A stretch of 64,000 bases of DNA from Streptomyces sp. DH41 (GTDB taxonomy: Bacteria > Actinomycetota > Actinomycetes > Streptomycetales > Streptomycetaceae). The position numbers and the translations under genes were made by a program. The stretch's first letter is position 1; the number at the start of each line of letters is the position of its first letter. The DNA lies in assembly GCF_029813785.1 (NCBI RefSeq), contig NZ_JARVKY010000025.1:1-64000 (forward strand), in the 5' to 3' direction. The notes beneath the pieces are model-generated. The model made no database searches. It worked only from the letters and a program-made list of their open reading frames with translations, and was not told the origin of the DNA. Positions 18,927-28,380 of the stretch are shown here, piece after piece.

Positions 18927-20006
18927 GTGAGCGAGACGAGCCCCAAGCTGCGCGCCGAGCTGGAGGGGATTCCCACCTACAAGCCGGGAAAGCCCGCCGC
19001 GACCGACGGCCCGGAGGCCTACAAGCTGTCCTCCAACGAGAACCCCTATCCGCCCCTGCCGGGCGTGATGGAGACGGTGACGGCCGCGGCCGCGTCCTTC
19101 AACCGGTACCCGGACATGGCCTGTACGTCCCTGATGAGCGAACTGTCGGACCGGTTCGGCGTGCCCCTCTCCCACCTGGCCACCGGGACCGGCTCTGTAG
19201 GTGTGGCCCAGCAGCTGATCCAGGCGACCTCGGGCCCGGGCGACGAGGTGATCTACGCCTGGCGCTCCTTCGAGGCGTACCCGATCATCACGCAGGTCAG
19301 CGGCGCGACGTCCGTGAAGGTGCCGCTGACGCCGGGTGACGTGCACGACCTGGACGCGATGGCGGCCGCGATCACCGACCGGACCCGGCTGATCTTCGTC
19401 TGCAACCCCAACAACCCGACGGGCACGGTGGTGCGGCGCGAGGAGCTGGAGCGGTTCCTCGACCGGGTGCCGAGCGACGTGCTGGTGGTTCTCGACGAGG
19501 CCTACCGCGAGTTCATCCGCGACCCCGAGGTGCCGGACGGTGTCGAGATCTACCGTGAGCGGTCCAACGTCTGTGTTCTGCGCACCTTTTCCAAGGCGTA
19601 CGGACTCGCCGGCCTGCGGGTCGGCTTCGCGATCGCCCATGAGCCGGTGGCGGCGGCGCTGCGCAAGACGGCGGTGCCCTTCGGGGTGAGCCAGATCGCG
19701 CAGGAGGCGGCGATCGCCTCGCTGCGAGCCGAGGACGAGCTGATCGGCCGGGTCGGTTCGCTGGTGTGCGAGCGCACGCGCGTGGTCGACGCGCTGCGCG
19801 CGCAAGGCTGGACGGTGCCGGAGACCCAGGCCAACTTCGTGTGGCTGCGGCTGGGGGAGCGCACGGTCGCTTTCGCCGACGCCTGCGAGCAGGCCGGCGT
19901 GGTCGTCCGGCCGTTCCCGGGCGAGGGCGTGCGGGTGACGGTCGGGGAGAACGAGGCGAACGACATCTTCCTGAAGGTGTCGGAGGAGTTCCGCAAGGAG
20001 CTGTAG
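18927..20006 (+). CDS. hisC: histidinol-phosphate aminotransferase
   Basis: The 359-residue protein is a fold-type I PLP aminotransferase of the HisC family, which converts imidazole-acetol phosphate to histidinol phosphate. The N-terminal KLSSNENPYPP motif, the NPNNPTG loop, the VLDEAYREF element and the Schiff-base lysine in TFSKAYGLAGLRVG are all present. The GTG at 18927 has a strong GAGGAGG six bases upstream; the earlier ATG at 18903 does not. It is alone rather than in a his operon, so it is probably the second HisC copy of Streptomyces and may also act on aromatic amino acids. Confidence 0.9.
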   Translation: MSETSPKLRAELEGIPTYKPGKPAATDGPEAYKLSSNENPYPPLPGVMETVTAAAASFNRYPDMACTSLMSELSDRFGVPLSHLATGTGSVGVAQQLIQATSGPGDEVIYAWRSFEAYPIITQVSGATSVKVPLTPGDVHDLDAMAAAITDRTRLIFVCNPNNPTGTVVRREELERFLDRVPSDVLVVLDEAYREFIRDPEVPDGVEIYRERSNVCVLRTFSKAYGLAGLRVGFAIAHEPVAAALRKTAVPFGVSQIAQEAAIASLRAEDELIGRVGSLVCERTRVVDALRAQGWTVPETQANFVWLRLGERTVAFADACEQAGVVVRPFPGEGVRVTVGENEANDIFLKVSEEFRKEL

Positions 20007-20032
20007 GCCCGCCGCCGTCGCGCGGGTCACTC

Positions 20033-20080
20033 GCCTATGTGTACGCCTATGTGTACGCCTATGTGTACGCCTACGTAGTC
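20033..20080. repeat. 12-bp tandem repeat after hisC
   Basis: Three perfect copies of GCCTATGTGTAC (20033-20068) and one degenerate copy (to 20080) lie between the hisC stop and the terminator palindrome. No gene is read here. Confidence 0.85.
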
Positions 20081-20123
20081 GCCTGCGCGCACGCCGCCGT
20101 ACGCGCAGGTCGCTGTGCAGAGA

Positions 20124-20169
20124 CGGCCCAGGTGTGCCGGTTTCACGTGAAACCGGCACACCTGGGCCG
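20124..20169. terminator. 46-bp perfect palindrome with parS core
   Basis: Twenty-three-base arms pair without a mismatch around the centre at 20146/20147. The site lies 118 bp after hisC and 250 bp before cydA. It can act as the hisC terminator, insulating the cyd promoter, and its middle is a perfect parS site. Confidence 0.65.
20140..20153. other. parS site (ParB-binding), perfect
   Basis: The sequence GTTTCACGTGAAAC is identical to the Streptomyces consensus and forms the centre of the 46-bp palindrome between hisC and cydA. Confidence 0.88.
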
Positions 20170-20310
20170 AAGCACCCCCTTCGCCCCACGAGACACGCCC
20201 TCCGCCGCATGGCTGATTCAGCAAGGCGTTGAGGTTCCCGCCAAGGGGTTGACGTCACAGGGGACCCCCCTTCCGGTGTCGAAAAGCTGTACGTCATAAT
20301 TGCTTGTGAA

Positions 20311-20326
20311 TGTGAACGCGTTCACA
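20311..20326. promoter_or_regulatory. Rex operator (ROP) upstream of cydA
   Basis: The sequence TGTGAACGCGTTCACA is a perfect inverted repeat and equals the S. coelicolor Rex operator. Rex binds it when the NADH/NAD ratio is low and releases it when NADH builds up under oxygen limitation. It lies 93 bp before the cydA start and should control the whole cyd cluster. Confidence 0.93.
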
Positions 20327-20418
20327 AGCGTGTCCCGGTTGCGCCCGAGATAGGTGTGACATACACGCGCAAAACGCCGCTGACCACGGCGCTGTGGCGA
20401 TGTAAGGAGACTGACGAC

Positions 20419-21924
20419 GTGGACTTGGCTCTGGCGCCGGAGACGCTGGCGCGATGGCAGTTCGGCATCACGACCGTCTACCACTTCCTGTTCGTCCCGC
20501 TGACGATCTCGCTGGCCGCCCTCACGGCCGGACTGCAGACCGCCTGGGTCCGCACGGAGAAGGAGAAGTACCTCAGAGCGACCAAGTTCTGGGGCAAGCT
20601 CTTCCTGATCAACATCGCGATGGGTGTCGTCACCGGCATCGTGCAGGAGTTCCAGTTCGGCATGAACTGGTCCGACTACTCCCGCTTCGTCGGCGACGTC
20701 TTCGGCGCCCCGCTCGCCTTCGAGGCGCTGATCGCCTTCTTCTTCGAGTCCACCTTCATCGGCCTGTGGATCTTCGGCTGGGACAAGCTGCCCAAGAAGA
20801 TCCACCTGGCCTGCATCTGGATGGTCTCGATCGGCACGCTGTTGTCGGCGTACTTCATCCTCGCGGCCAACTCCTGGATGCAGCACCCCGTCGGCTACCG
20901 GATCAACGAGGAGAAGGGCCGCGCCGAACTCACCGACTTCTGGGCGGTCCTGACCCAGAACACCACCCTCAACCAGGTGTTCCACAGCTTCTCGGCGGCC
21001 TTCCTGACGGGCGGCGCCTTCATGGTCGGCATCGCGGCCTTCCACCTGATGCGCAAGAAGCACATCCCGGTGATGCGGACATCGCTGCGGCTCGGCCTGG
21101 TCACCCTGGCGGTCGGCGGCGTGCTCACCGCCGTCAGCGGCGACACCCTCGGCAAGGTCATGTACGAGCAGCAGCCGATGAAGATGGCCGCCGCCGAGGC
21201 CCTGTGGGACGGCGAGGAGCCGGCGCCCTTCTCCGTGTTCGCCTACGGGGACGTCGACGAGGGGCACAACAAGGTCGCCCTGGAGATACCCGGACTGCTG
21301 TCCTTCCTCGCCCACAGCGACTTCGACTCCTACGTGCCCGGCATCAACGACACCAACAAGGCGCTGCAGGAGAAGTTCGGCCCCGGTGACTACAAGCCCA
21401 TCGTCCCCGTCGCCTACTGGGGCTTCCGCTGGATGATCGGCTTCGGGATGGCGTCCTTCTCCCTCGGCCTGCTGGGCCTGTGGCTGACGCGGAAGAGGTT
21501 CATGCTGCCGGCGGCCATGCGGAGCGGTGAGGACGAGGTGCCGCACCTGGTGCTGCTGCGCAAGCCGCTCGGCACCAGACTCACCCGCCTGTACTGGCTC
21601 GTGGCCCTGTGGACGATGGCGTTCCCGCTGATCGCCAACTCCTGGGGCTGGATCTTCACCGAGATGGGCCGGCAGCCCTGGGTCGTCTACGGAGTGATGC
21701 AGACCCGCGACGCGGTCTCCCCCGGTGTCTCCCAGACCGAGGTCATCATCTCGATGGTCGTCTTCACCACGCTTTACGCCATCCTCGCCGTCATCGAGGT
21801 CAGGCTGCTCGCCAAGTACGTGAAAGCGGGCCCGCCCGAGCTCACCGAGGCCGACCTGAACCCGCCCACGAAGATCGGCGGCGACCTCCGTGACGCCGAC
21901 AAGCCGATGGCCTTCTCGTACTAG
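20419..21924 (+). CDS. cydA: cytochrome bd ubiquinol/menaquinol oxidase subunit I
   Basis: The 501-residue membrane protein is CydA, the haem- and quinol-binding subunit of the high-affinity bd oxidase. It shows the N-terminal FGITTVYHFLFVPLTI helix with a haem-ligand histidine, the QEFQFGMNWSDYSRFVGD segment, the GYRINEEKGRAELTDF stretch and the EMGRQPWVVYGVM quinol-site region. About nine membrane helices are visible. The Q loop is of the short actinobacterial type. The GTG at 20419 is chosen for AAGGAGA eight bases upstream. It is first in cydA-cydB-cydCD behind the Rex operator. Confidence 0.95.
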   Translation: MDLALAPETLARWQFGITTVYHFLFVPLTISLAALTAGLQTAWVRTEKEKYLRATKFWGKLFLINIAMGVVTGIVQEFQFGMNWSDYSRFVGDVFGAPLAFEALIAFFFESTFIGLWIFGWDKLPKKIHLACIWMVSIGTLLSAYFILAANSWMQHPVGYRINEEKGRAELTDFWAVLTQNTTLNQVFHSFSAAFLTGGAFMVGIAAFHLMRKKHIPVMRTSLRLGLVTLAVGGVLTAVSGDTLGKVMYEQQPMKMAAAEALWDGEEPAPFSVFAYGDVDEGHNKVALEIPGLLSFLAHSDFDSYVPGINDTNKALQEKFGPGDYKPIVPVAYWGFRWMIGFGMASFSLGLLGLWLTRKRFMLPAAMRSGEDEVPHLVLLRKPLGTRLTRLYWLVALWTMAFPLIANSWGWIFTEMGRQPWVVYGVMQTRDAVSPGVSQTEVIISMVVFTTLYAILAVIEVRLLAKYVKAGPPELTEADLNPPTKIGGDLRDADKPMAFSY

Positions 21925-21945
21925 GCCCGAGGGAGCTGCACAGTC

Positions 21946-22950
21946 ATGGAACTGCACGACGTCTGGTTCGTTCTGATCGCCGTCCTGTGGACCGGCTACT
22001 TCTTCCTGGAGGGCTTCGACTTCGGGGTCGGTGTGCTCACCAAGCTGCTCGCCCGGAACCGGGCCGAGAAGCGGGTGCTGATCAACACCATCGGTCCCGT
22101 GTGGGACGGCAACGAGGTGTGGCTGCTCACGGCCGGTGGCGCGACCTTCGCCGCCTTTCCCGAGTGGTACGCCACGCTCTTCTCCGGGTTCTACCTGCCC
22201 CTGCTGGTCATCCTGGTCTGCCTGATCGTCCGGGGTGTCGCCTTCGAGTACCGGGTGAAGCGCCCCGAGGAGAGATGGCAGCGCAACTGGGAGACCGCGA
22301 TCTTCTGGACCTCGCTGCTCCCGGCGTTCCTGTGGGGCGTGGCCTTCGGCAACATCGTCCACGGAGTGAAGATCGACCGTGAGCTGGAGTACGTCGGCTC
22401 CGTCTGGGACCTGCTCAACCCGTACGCCCTCCTCGGCGGTCTCGTCACGCTGACGTTGTTCACCTTCCACGGGACGGTGTTCACCGCGCTCAAGACCGTC
22501 GGTGAGATCCGCGAGCGGGCCCGGGCGCTGGCGCTGCGCGTCGGCCTCCTCACGGCCGTGCTGGCCCTGGCCTTCCTGGTCTGGACGCAGGTCGACAGCG
22601 GGGACGGCAAGAGCCTGGTCGCCCTGGTGGTGGCCGTGGCGGCGCTGGTCGTGGCCCTGATGGCCAACCAGGCCGGGCGCGAGGGATGGTCGTTCGCGCT
22701 CTCCGGCGTCACCATCGTGGCCGCCGTGGCGATGCTCTTCCTGACGCTCTTCCCGAACGTCATGCCGTCCACGCTCGACGCGGACTGGAGCCTCACCGTC
22801 ACCAACGCCTCGTCCAGCCCCTACACCCTGAAGATCATGACCTGGCTGGCCGCGATCGCCACGCCGGTCGTCCTGCTCTACCAGGGCTGGACGTACTGGG
22901 TGTTCCGCAAGCGGATCGGCACCCAGCACATCGCCGAACCCGCGCACTGA
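21946..22950 (+). CDS. cydB: cytochrome bd oxidase subunit II
   Basis: The 334-residue protein is CydB, the partner subunit of CydA. It begins MELHDVWFVLIAVLWTGYF and has the conserved FLEGFDFGVG and WDGNEVWLLTAGGA motifs, a glycine-rich AFPEWYA stretch and about eight membrane helices. The gap to cydA is 21 bp, with AGGGAG before its ATG. It has normal family length. CydA and CydB together reduce oxygen to water using menaquinol without pumping protons. Confidence 0.95.
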   Translation: MELHDVWFVLIAVLWTGYFFLEGFDFGVGVLTKLLARNRAEKRVLINTIGPVWDGNEVWLLTAGGATFAAFPEWYATLFSGFYLPLLVILVCLIVRGVAFEYRVKRPEERWQRNWETAIFWTSLLPAFLWGVAFGNIVHGVKIDRELEYVGSVWDLLNPYALLGGLVTLTLFTFHGTVFTALKTVGEIRERARALALRVGLLTAVLALAFLVWTQVDSGDGKSLVALVVAVAALVVALMANQAGREGWSFALSGVTIVAAVAMLFLTLFPNVMPSTLDADWSLTVTNASSSPYTLKIMTWLAAIATPVVLLYQGWTYWVFRKRIGTQHIAEPAH

Positions 22951-22967
22951 GTCCGGACGGGAGGCCT

Positions 22968-22981
22968 GTTTCACGTGAAAC
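22968..22981. other. parS site overlapping the cydCD start codon
   Basis: The sequence GTTTCACGTGAAAC is a perfect parS. Its bases 8-10 (22975-22977) are the GTG start codon of cydCD, and its last bases encode the second residue. Confidence 0.88.
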
Positions 22982-25900
22982 CCATCGACCCGCGGCTCCT
23001 GCGGTACGCCCGAGCCACCCGGTTCTTCCTGACGGCGGTCGTCGTCCTGGGCGCCGTCGGCGCCGGGTTGCTCGTCGCGCAGGCGATGCTTATCGCCGAG
23101 GCGGTGGTGGGCGCCTTCCAGCACGGCATGACGGCAGCCGAACTACGCACTCCCCTGCTGCTCCTGGTGGCCGTCGCCTGCGGTCGCGCGCTGGTCGGCT
23201 GGCTCACCGAACTGGCCGCGCACCGGGCGAGCGCGGCAGTCAAGTCCGAGCTGCGGGGCCGGCTGCTGGAGCGGGCCACCGCGCTCGGCCCCGGCTGGCT
23301 GAGCGGACAGCGGACCGGGTCGCTGGTCGCCCTGGCCACCCGCGGAGTCGACGCGCTCGACGACTACTTCTCGCGCTATCTGCCGCAGCTGGGACTCGCG
23401 GTGGTCGTACCCGTGGCGGTGCTGGCCCGCATCGTCACCGAGGACTGGGTCTCGGCGGCCATCATCGTCGGCACCCTGCCGCTCATCCCGATCTTCATGG
23501 TCCTGATCGGCTGGGCCACGCAGTCCAGGATGGACCGCCAGTGGCGGCTGCTGTCCCGGCTGTCCGGGCACTTCCTGGACGTGGTCGCCGGGCTGCCGAC
23601 GCTGAAGGTCTTCGGGCGGGCCAAGGCACAGGCCGACTCGATCAAGCACATCACCGGCGAATACCGGCAGGCGACCATGCGGACGCTGCGGATCGCCTTC
23701 CTGTCCTCCTTCGCACTGGAACTGCTCGCCACCCTCTCCGTGGCGCTCGTCGCCGTCACCATCGGCATGCGGCTCGTCCACGGAGACATGGCCCTGTACG
23801 ACGGCCTGGTCGTACTCGTGCTGGCACCCGAGGCCTATCTGCCGCTGCGGCAGGTGGGGGCGCAGTACCACGCGGCGGCCGAGGGGCTCGCCGCCGCCGA
23901 GGAGATCTTCGAGGTGCTGGAGCGGCCCGTCCCGGCCCCGGGGAACGGCCCGGTGCCGACGGACGGTGCCCTGTCCTTCGAGGACGTGACCGTCCGCTAC
24001 CCCGGACGCGACGCGGACGCCGTGACGGACGTGAGCTTCACCGTCGCGCCCGGCGAGACGCTCGCGCTCGTCGGCCCGAGCGGGGCGGGCAAGTCGACCC
24101 TCCTCAACTCCCTCCTCGGCTTCGTACGCCCGACCGGGGGGCGGATCCGCGTCGGAGGAGCCGACCTCACCTCCCTCGACCTGGCGCAGTGGCACGCGCG
24201 TGTCGCCTGGGTGTCCCAGCACCCGCACCTGTACGCCGGCACCATCGCCGAGAACGTACGGCTGGCCCGTCCCGAGGCCGACGACGCCGCCGTACGGCGG
24301 GCACTGCTGGACGCGGGCGCGCTGGAGTTCGTGGACGCGCTGCCCGAGGGAACGGGGACGGTGCTCGGGGAGGACGGGGCCGGGCTGTCCGCCGGGCAGC
24401 GGCAGCGGCTGGCGCTGGCCCGGGCGTTCCTCGCGGACCGGCCGGTGCTGCTGCTCGACGAGCCGACCGCCGCCCTGGACGGGGCGACCGAGGCCGAGAT
24501 CGTGGCCGCCGTACGGAGGCTGGCCAAGGGGCGGACGGTGCTGCTGGTGGTGCACCGGCCGGCCCTGCTGGAGGTGGCCGACCGGGTGGTACGGCTGGAG
24601 GACCCGGTACGCACCGCCGCGACCGTCGGTCGGGCATCGGCTGCCCGTTCTGCCGAGGAACCTCCTGGAGCCACTGCTCCGGTTCGCCCCGACGCCCCGG
24701 CCCGCTCGGCGGAGGTACGGGGCGGCATCCTCGCCAGGGTGCGCGCGATGTCCGCCGCCCGGCGCGGGCGGCTCGGCCTCGCCCTGCTGCTCGGCAGCCT
24801 GGCCCTCGGCAGTGCCGTGGGCCTGATGGCCACCTCCGGATACCTCATCTCGCGTGCCTCCGAGCAGCCGCCGGTGCTGTATCTGATGGTGGCGGTGACG
24901 GCGACGCGCGCCTTCGGCATCGGGCGGGCCGTGTTCCGCTACGCCGAGCGGCTCGTGTCGCACGACGCCGTGCTGCGGATGCTGGCCGACACCCGGGTCG
25001 CCGTGTACCGGCGACTGGAGCGGCTGGCACCCACGGGGCTGCGCCGCAGCCGTCGGGGCGACCTGCTGTCCCGGCTCGTCGCGGATGTCGACGCCCTCCA
25101 GGACTACTGGCTGCGCTGGCTGCTGCCGGCCGTGTCCGCGGTGGTCGTCTCGGCCGCCTCGGTCGGCTTCACGGCCTGGTTGCTGCCGGAGGCGGGTGCC
25201 GTTCTCGCGGTCGGCCTGCTGGCGGCCGGAGCCGGGGTCCCGCTGGTCACCGGCGCCGTGGCACGGCGAGCCGAGCACAGGCTCGCCCCGGCCCGCGGGG
25301 TGCTCGCCACCCGGGTGGCCGACCTGCTCACGGGTACCGCCGAGCTGACCGTCGCCGGAGCTCTGCCCGCGCGTGCCGCCGAGGCGCGCCGGGCCGACGG
25401 CACGCTCACCCGGATCGCCTTGCGCGCCGCCACCGCCACCGCGCTGGGCGACGGGCTCACCGCGCTGATCTCCGGCCTGACCGTCGCGGGCGCCGCCCTC
25501 GTCGGAATCCAGGCCCTCGCCGACGGCCGGCTCGCGGGCGTGGCCGTGGCCGTCGTCGTCCTCACCCCGCTGGCCGCCTTCGAGGCCGTACTCGGGCTGC
25601 CGCTGGCCGTGCAGTACCGGCAGCGGGTGCACAGGAGCGCCGAGCGCGTGTACGAGGTGCTGGACGCCCCCGCGCCCGTACGGGAGCCGGAGACGCCCCG
25701 GCGGGCGCCCACGTCGCCGTTCCCGGTCGTTCTCAGGTCGCTGGCCGCACGCCACCCCGGACAGGATCGGGACGCCCTGGCAGGGGTCGGCCTGACGCTG
25801 GCGGAAGGCCGCCGTGTCGCCGTCGTCGGACCGTCCGGGTCCGGCAAGACGACCCTGGCCCAGGTCCTGCTGCGGTTCCTCGACTCGGACGCGGGCTCCT

Positions 25901-26469
25901 ACACACTGGCCGGCGTGGACGCCTACGCCCTGGCCGGTGACGACGTACGGCGCTTCGTCGGGCTGTGCGCGCAGGACGCGCACATCTTCGACAGCTCGGT
26001 GCGCGAGAACCTGCTCCTGGCGAAGAAGGACGCCACCGAGGGCGAGCTGCGCGGCGCGCTGGCAGGGGCCCGGCTGCTGGAGTGGGCCGACAGCCTGCCC
26101 GCCGGTCTGGACACACTGGTCGGGGAGCACGGGGCACGGCTGTCCGGCGGGCAGCGGCAGCGGCTGGCACTTGCCCGGGCGCTGCTCGCGGACTTCCCGG
26201 TTCTCGTGCTCGACGAGCCCGCCGAGCACCTGGACCTGCCGACCGCCGACGCTCTCACCGCCGATCTGCTGGCCGCCACAGAGGGCCGAACGACACTGCT
26301 GATCACACACAGGCTGGCGGGTCTGGACGCCGTGGACGAGGTGATCGTGCTGGACGAGGGCCGCGTCGTGCAGCGCGGGACATACGCGGAACTGACCGCT
26401 GTGCCGGGGCCGCTGCGGGCGATGGCCGAGCGGGAGGCGGCGTCGGAACTGCTGGTGGGGGCCAAGTGA
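22975..26469 (+). CDS. cydCD: fused CydD-CydC thiol reductant ABC exporter
   Basis: The 1164-residue protein is two half-transporters in one chain. The first (about 1-560) has six membrane helices and an ATPase with Walker A GPSGAGKST near residue 366, the signature LSAGQRQRL and Walker B LLLDEPTAALD. The second (about 590-1164) repeats this with GPSGSGKTT near 951, LSGGQRQRL and VLDEPAEHLD. CydDC exports cysteine and glutathione-like thiols and is needed to mature cytochrome bd; the fused form is normal in Streptomyces. The start is GTG 22975, 24 bp after cydB. Its ribosome-binding region is replaced by parS sequence, so translation may be coupled to cydB. Confidence 0.93.
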   Translation: MKPIDPRLLRYARATRFFLTAVVVLGAVGAGLLVAQAMLIAEAVVGAFQHGMTAAELRTPLLLLVAVACGRALVGWLTELAAHRASAAVKSELRGRLLERATALGPGWLSGQRTGSLVALATRGVDALDDYFSRYLPQLGLAVVVPVAVLARIVTEDWVSAAIIVGTLPLIPIFMVLIGWATQSRMDRQWRLLSRLSGHFLDVVAGLPTLKVFGRAKAQADSIKHITGEYRQATMRTLRIAFLSSFALELLATLSVALVAVTIGMRLVHGDMALYDGLVVLVLAPEAYLPLRQVGAQYHAAAEGLAAAEEIFEVLERPVPAPGNGPVPTDGALSFEDVTVRYPGRDADAVTDVSFTVAPGETLALVGPSGAGKSTLLNSLLGFVRPTGGRIRVGGADLTSLDLAQWHARVAWVSQHPHLYAGTIAENVRLARPEADDAAVRRALLDAGALEFVDALPEGTGTVLGEDGAGLSAGQRQRLALARAFLADRPVLLLDEPTAALDGATEAEIVAAVRRLAKGRTVLLVVHRPALLEVADRVVRLEDPVRTAATVGRASAARSAEEPPGATAPVRPDAPARSAEVRGGILARVRAMSAARRGRLGLALLLGSLALGSAVGLMATSGYLISRASEQPPVLYLMVAVTATRAFGIGRAVFRYAERLVSHDAVLRMLADTRVAVYRRLERLAPTGLRRSRRGDLLSRLVADVDALQDYWLRWLLPAVSAVVVSAASVGFTAWLLPEAGAVLAVGLLAAGAGVPLVTGAVARRAEHRLAPARGVLATRVADLLTGTAELTVAGALPARAAEARRADGTLTRIALRAATATALGDGLTALISGLTVAGAALVGIQALADGRLAGVAVAVVVLTPLAAFEAVLGLPLAVQYRQRVHRSAERVYEVLDAPAPVREPETPRRAPTSPFPVVLRSLAARHPGQDRDALAGVGLTLAEGRRVAVVGPSGSGKTTLAQVLLRFLDSDAGSYTLAGVDAYALAGDDVRRFVGLCAQDAHIFDSSVRENLLLAKKDATEGELRGALAGARLLEWADSLPAGLDTLVGEHGARLSGGQRQRLALARALLADFPVLVLDEPAEHLDLPTADALTADLLAATEGRTTLLITHRLAGLDAVDEVIVLDEGRVVQRGTYAELTAVPGPLRAMAEREAASELLVGAK

Positions 26470-26575
26470 CCGGCGGCCCGTGCTCAGCTCGGCCGAGATC
26501 TTCGGCACACCGAATTGTCCCGGACAAAGGCGAATCCGACTTTCCTGAACAAAGAGGTCTCATTAGGCTCGGGTC

Positions 26576-28258
26576 ATGGCCCCAGCACCACCTCCAGGCC
26601 CCTCGCACCCCCGTGAGGGAGCCTCGGCCGAGTTCCTGGCACGGGTGCCGGCCCTGCTGGACGCGATGCGGTCCGTCGGCAGTGGACTGGAGCTGCACTC
26701 CACGCTGAACCGGATCTGTGAGACGGCGGCCGGCCTGGCGAACGCCCGGTACGCGGCCATCGGCGTCGTCGGCGAGGACGGTGACGGCCTCGTCGACTTC
26801 GTGCACCACGGCGTCGACGAGGCGACCGTCCGACGGATCGGCCACCTGCCCGACGGACGCACAGGCCTGCTGGGCGCCCTCGTCCGCGCCCCGGAGCCGG
26901 TCCGGCTCACGGACCTGAGCGAGGACCCCCGCTCGTGCGGATTCCCCGAGCACCACCCGCCGATGCGCGGCTTCCTCGGGGTCCCCATCCGCGTACAGGG
27001 CGAGACGTTCGGCAACCTCTACCTGACCGACAAACGTGCCGCGGAGCCGTTCGACGACGACGACCTCGCCATGGTCCAGGTCCTGGCCGCGGAGGCCGGC
27101 ATCGCTATCGGCAACGCGCGGCTGTACGAGGCGGCCCGGCAGCGGGAGCGCTGGATCGACGGGTCGGTCGCCGTGACCACCGCGCTGCTGTCCGGCGGTG
27201 ACATCGACGACGCCCTCCAGATCGTCGCCGAACAGGCACGACGGCTCTCCGGAGCGTCGGCCGGCATCGTGCTGCTGCCGGCCGACGGGGGCGGCCTGGA
27301 GATCGTGGCCGTGGCGGCGGAGCATCCCGTGAACGCCCTGGGTGTGGTCATCCCGCCGGAGAACGGCATCGTCGCCGAACTCCTCGCGGGACGCCCCGTC
27401 TTCGTGAACGACGCTGCCACCGACCCGCGCCTGGAGGCCGGTCCGGTACGCGCGTACGGACCGGTCATGCTGCTGCCCCTGTGCCGGGACGGCCGGGTCC
27501 TGGGGGGTCTGGTCATGCCCCGCGCCCCGGGGGAGCGCCCGTTCACACGAACGGAGCGCGCGCTCGGTGACCGGTTCGCCTCGCAGGCCGCACTGGCGCT
27601 GATGACGGCCGACGCCCAGCGTGACCGGGAGCGGCTCGCGGTGTACGAGGACCGCGACCGCATCGCCCGGGACCTGCACGACCTCGTCATCCAACGGCTG
27701 TTCGCCACCGGGATGATGCTGGAGAGCGCCCAGCGCGGATCGGCCGTGCCCGAAGTACGCGACGGTGTGGGCGGGGCCGTCGACGAACTCGACGTCACCA
27801 TCCAGGAGATCCGCTCGGCGGTCTTCGCGCTGCGGCACCCCGTGGAGGCTCCCCCGGGGCTGAGCACACGCGTGCTGCGTGAGATCACATTGGCGGCCGT
27901 GCCACTCGGCTTCACGCCCTCGCACCGGTTCGTCGGCCCGGTCGACACCGCCGTCGACGACCTGACCGGCAAGAACCTCATCGCCGCGCTGCGCGAGACC
28001 CTGTCCAACGCCTTCCGGCACGCCCACGCGACCCGGATCGAGGTCGTCGTCGACGCGGCGGTGACCCTGCCGGACGGTCGGCGGGGTGTGCGGCTGACCG
28101 TCGCGGACGACGGAGTCGGCATTCCCGAGGGCGGTCGGCGCAGCGGCCTGCACAACCTCGAGCGCCGTGCCGAGACCGTCGGCGGCACCAGTCGGCTCGG
28201 GCCGGGCATCGGGGCGGACGGCGGCGGCGCGACAGTGCTGTGGGAGGCACCGTACTGA
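26576..28258 (+). CDS. GAF-GAF sensor histidine kinase (DevS/DosS type)
   Basis: The 560-residue kinase has two tandem GAF domains (about residues 40-185 and 205-345), a HisKA_3 dimerisation domain with the phosphorylatable His368 in RDRIARDLHDLVIQRLF, and an HATPase domain (about 465-558, with NALRET and DDGVGIPEGG boxes). It resembles the DevS/DosS redox and gas sensors of mycobacteria; whether the GAF domains bind haem cannot be judged. No membrane helices are seen. No response regulator is adjacent, so it is an orphan here. Its place right after the Rex-controlled cyd genes suggests, but does not prove, a link to oxygen or redox. Confidence 0.88.
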   Translation: MAPAPPPGPSHPREGASAEFLARVPALLDAMRSVGSGLELHSTLNRICETAAGLANARYAAIGVVGEDGDGLVDFVHHGVDEATVRRIGHLPDGRTGLLGALVRAPEPVRLTDLSEDPRSCGFPEHHPPMRGFLGVPIRVQGETFGNLYLTDKRAAEPFDDDDLAMVQVLAAEAGIAIGNARLYEAARQRERWIDGSVAVTTALLSGGDIDDALQIVAEQARRLSGASAGIVLLPADGGGLEIVAVAAEHPVNALGVVIPPENGIVAELLAGRPVFVNDAATDPRLEAGPVRAYGPVMLLPLCRDGRVLGGLVMPRAPGERPFTRTERALGDRFASQAALALMTADAQRDRERLAVYEDRDRIARDLHDLVIQRLFATGMMLESAQRGSAVPEVRDGVGGAVDELDVTIQEIRSAVFALRHPVEAPPGLSTRVLREITLAAVPLGFTPSHRFVGPVDTAVDDLTGKNLIAALRETLSNAFRHAHATRIEVVVDAAVTLPDGRRGVRLTVADDGVGIPEGGRRSGLHNLERRAETVGGTSRLGPGIGADGGGATVLWEAPY

Positions 28259-28380
28259 GCGCTTCCGGTGCCGTGTTGCCCCATGTGCAGCAGCCGCACT
28301 GAGCCGTGTGCAGCAACGGGTCCCCCACTCGTACGACCTGGACAAGACCGTGCGCCCCCACTCGGGCCAGGATCACTGAC

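Noticed and set aside
20218..23124. A 968-residue open frame on the minus strand opposite cydA-cydB
   Set aside because: It is antisense to well-supported cyd genes, is very rich in Gly, Glu, Gln and Arg as shadow frames in GC-rich DNA are, and has no family motif.
22686..25940. A 1084-residue plus-strand frame overlapping cydB and cydCD
   Set aside because: Arg/Gly/Ala-rich alternate reading of the same DNA; no start signal or domain.
23143..26508. An 1121-residue minus-strand frame opposite cydCD
   Set aside because: It shadows the ABC fusion, whose Walker motifs and length are fully explained; composition is low-complexity.
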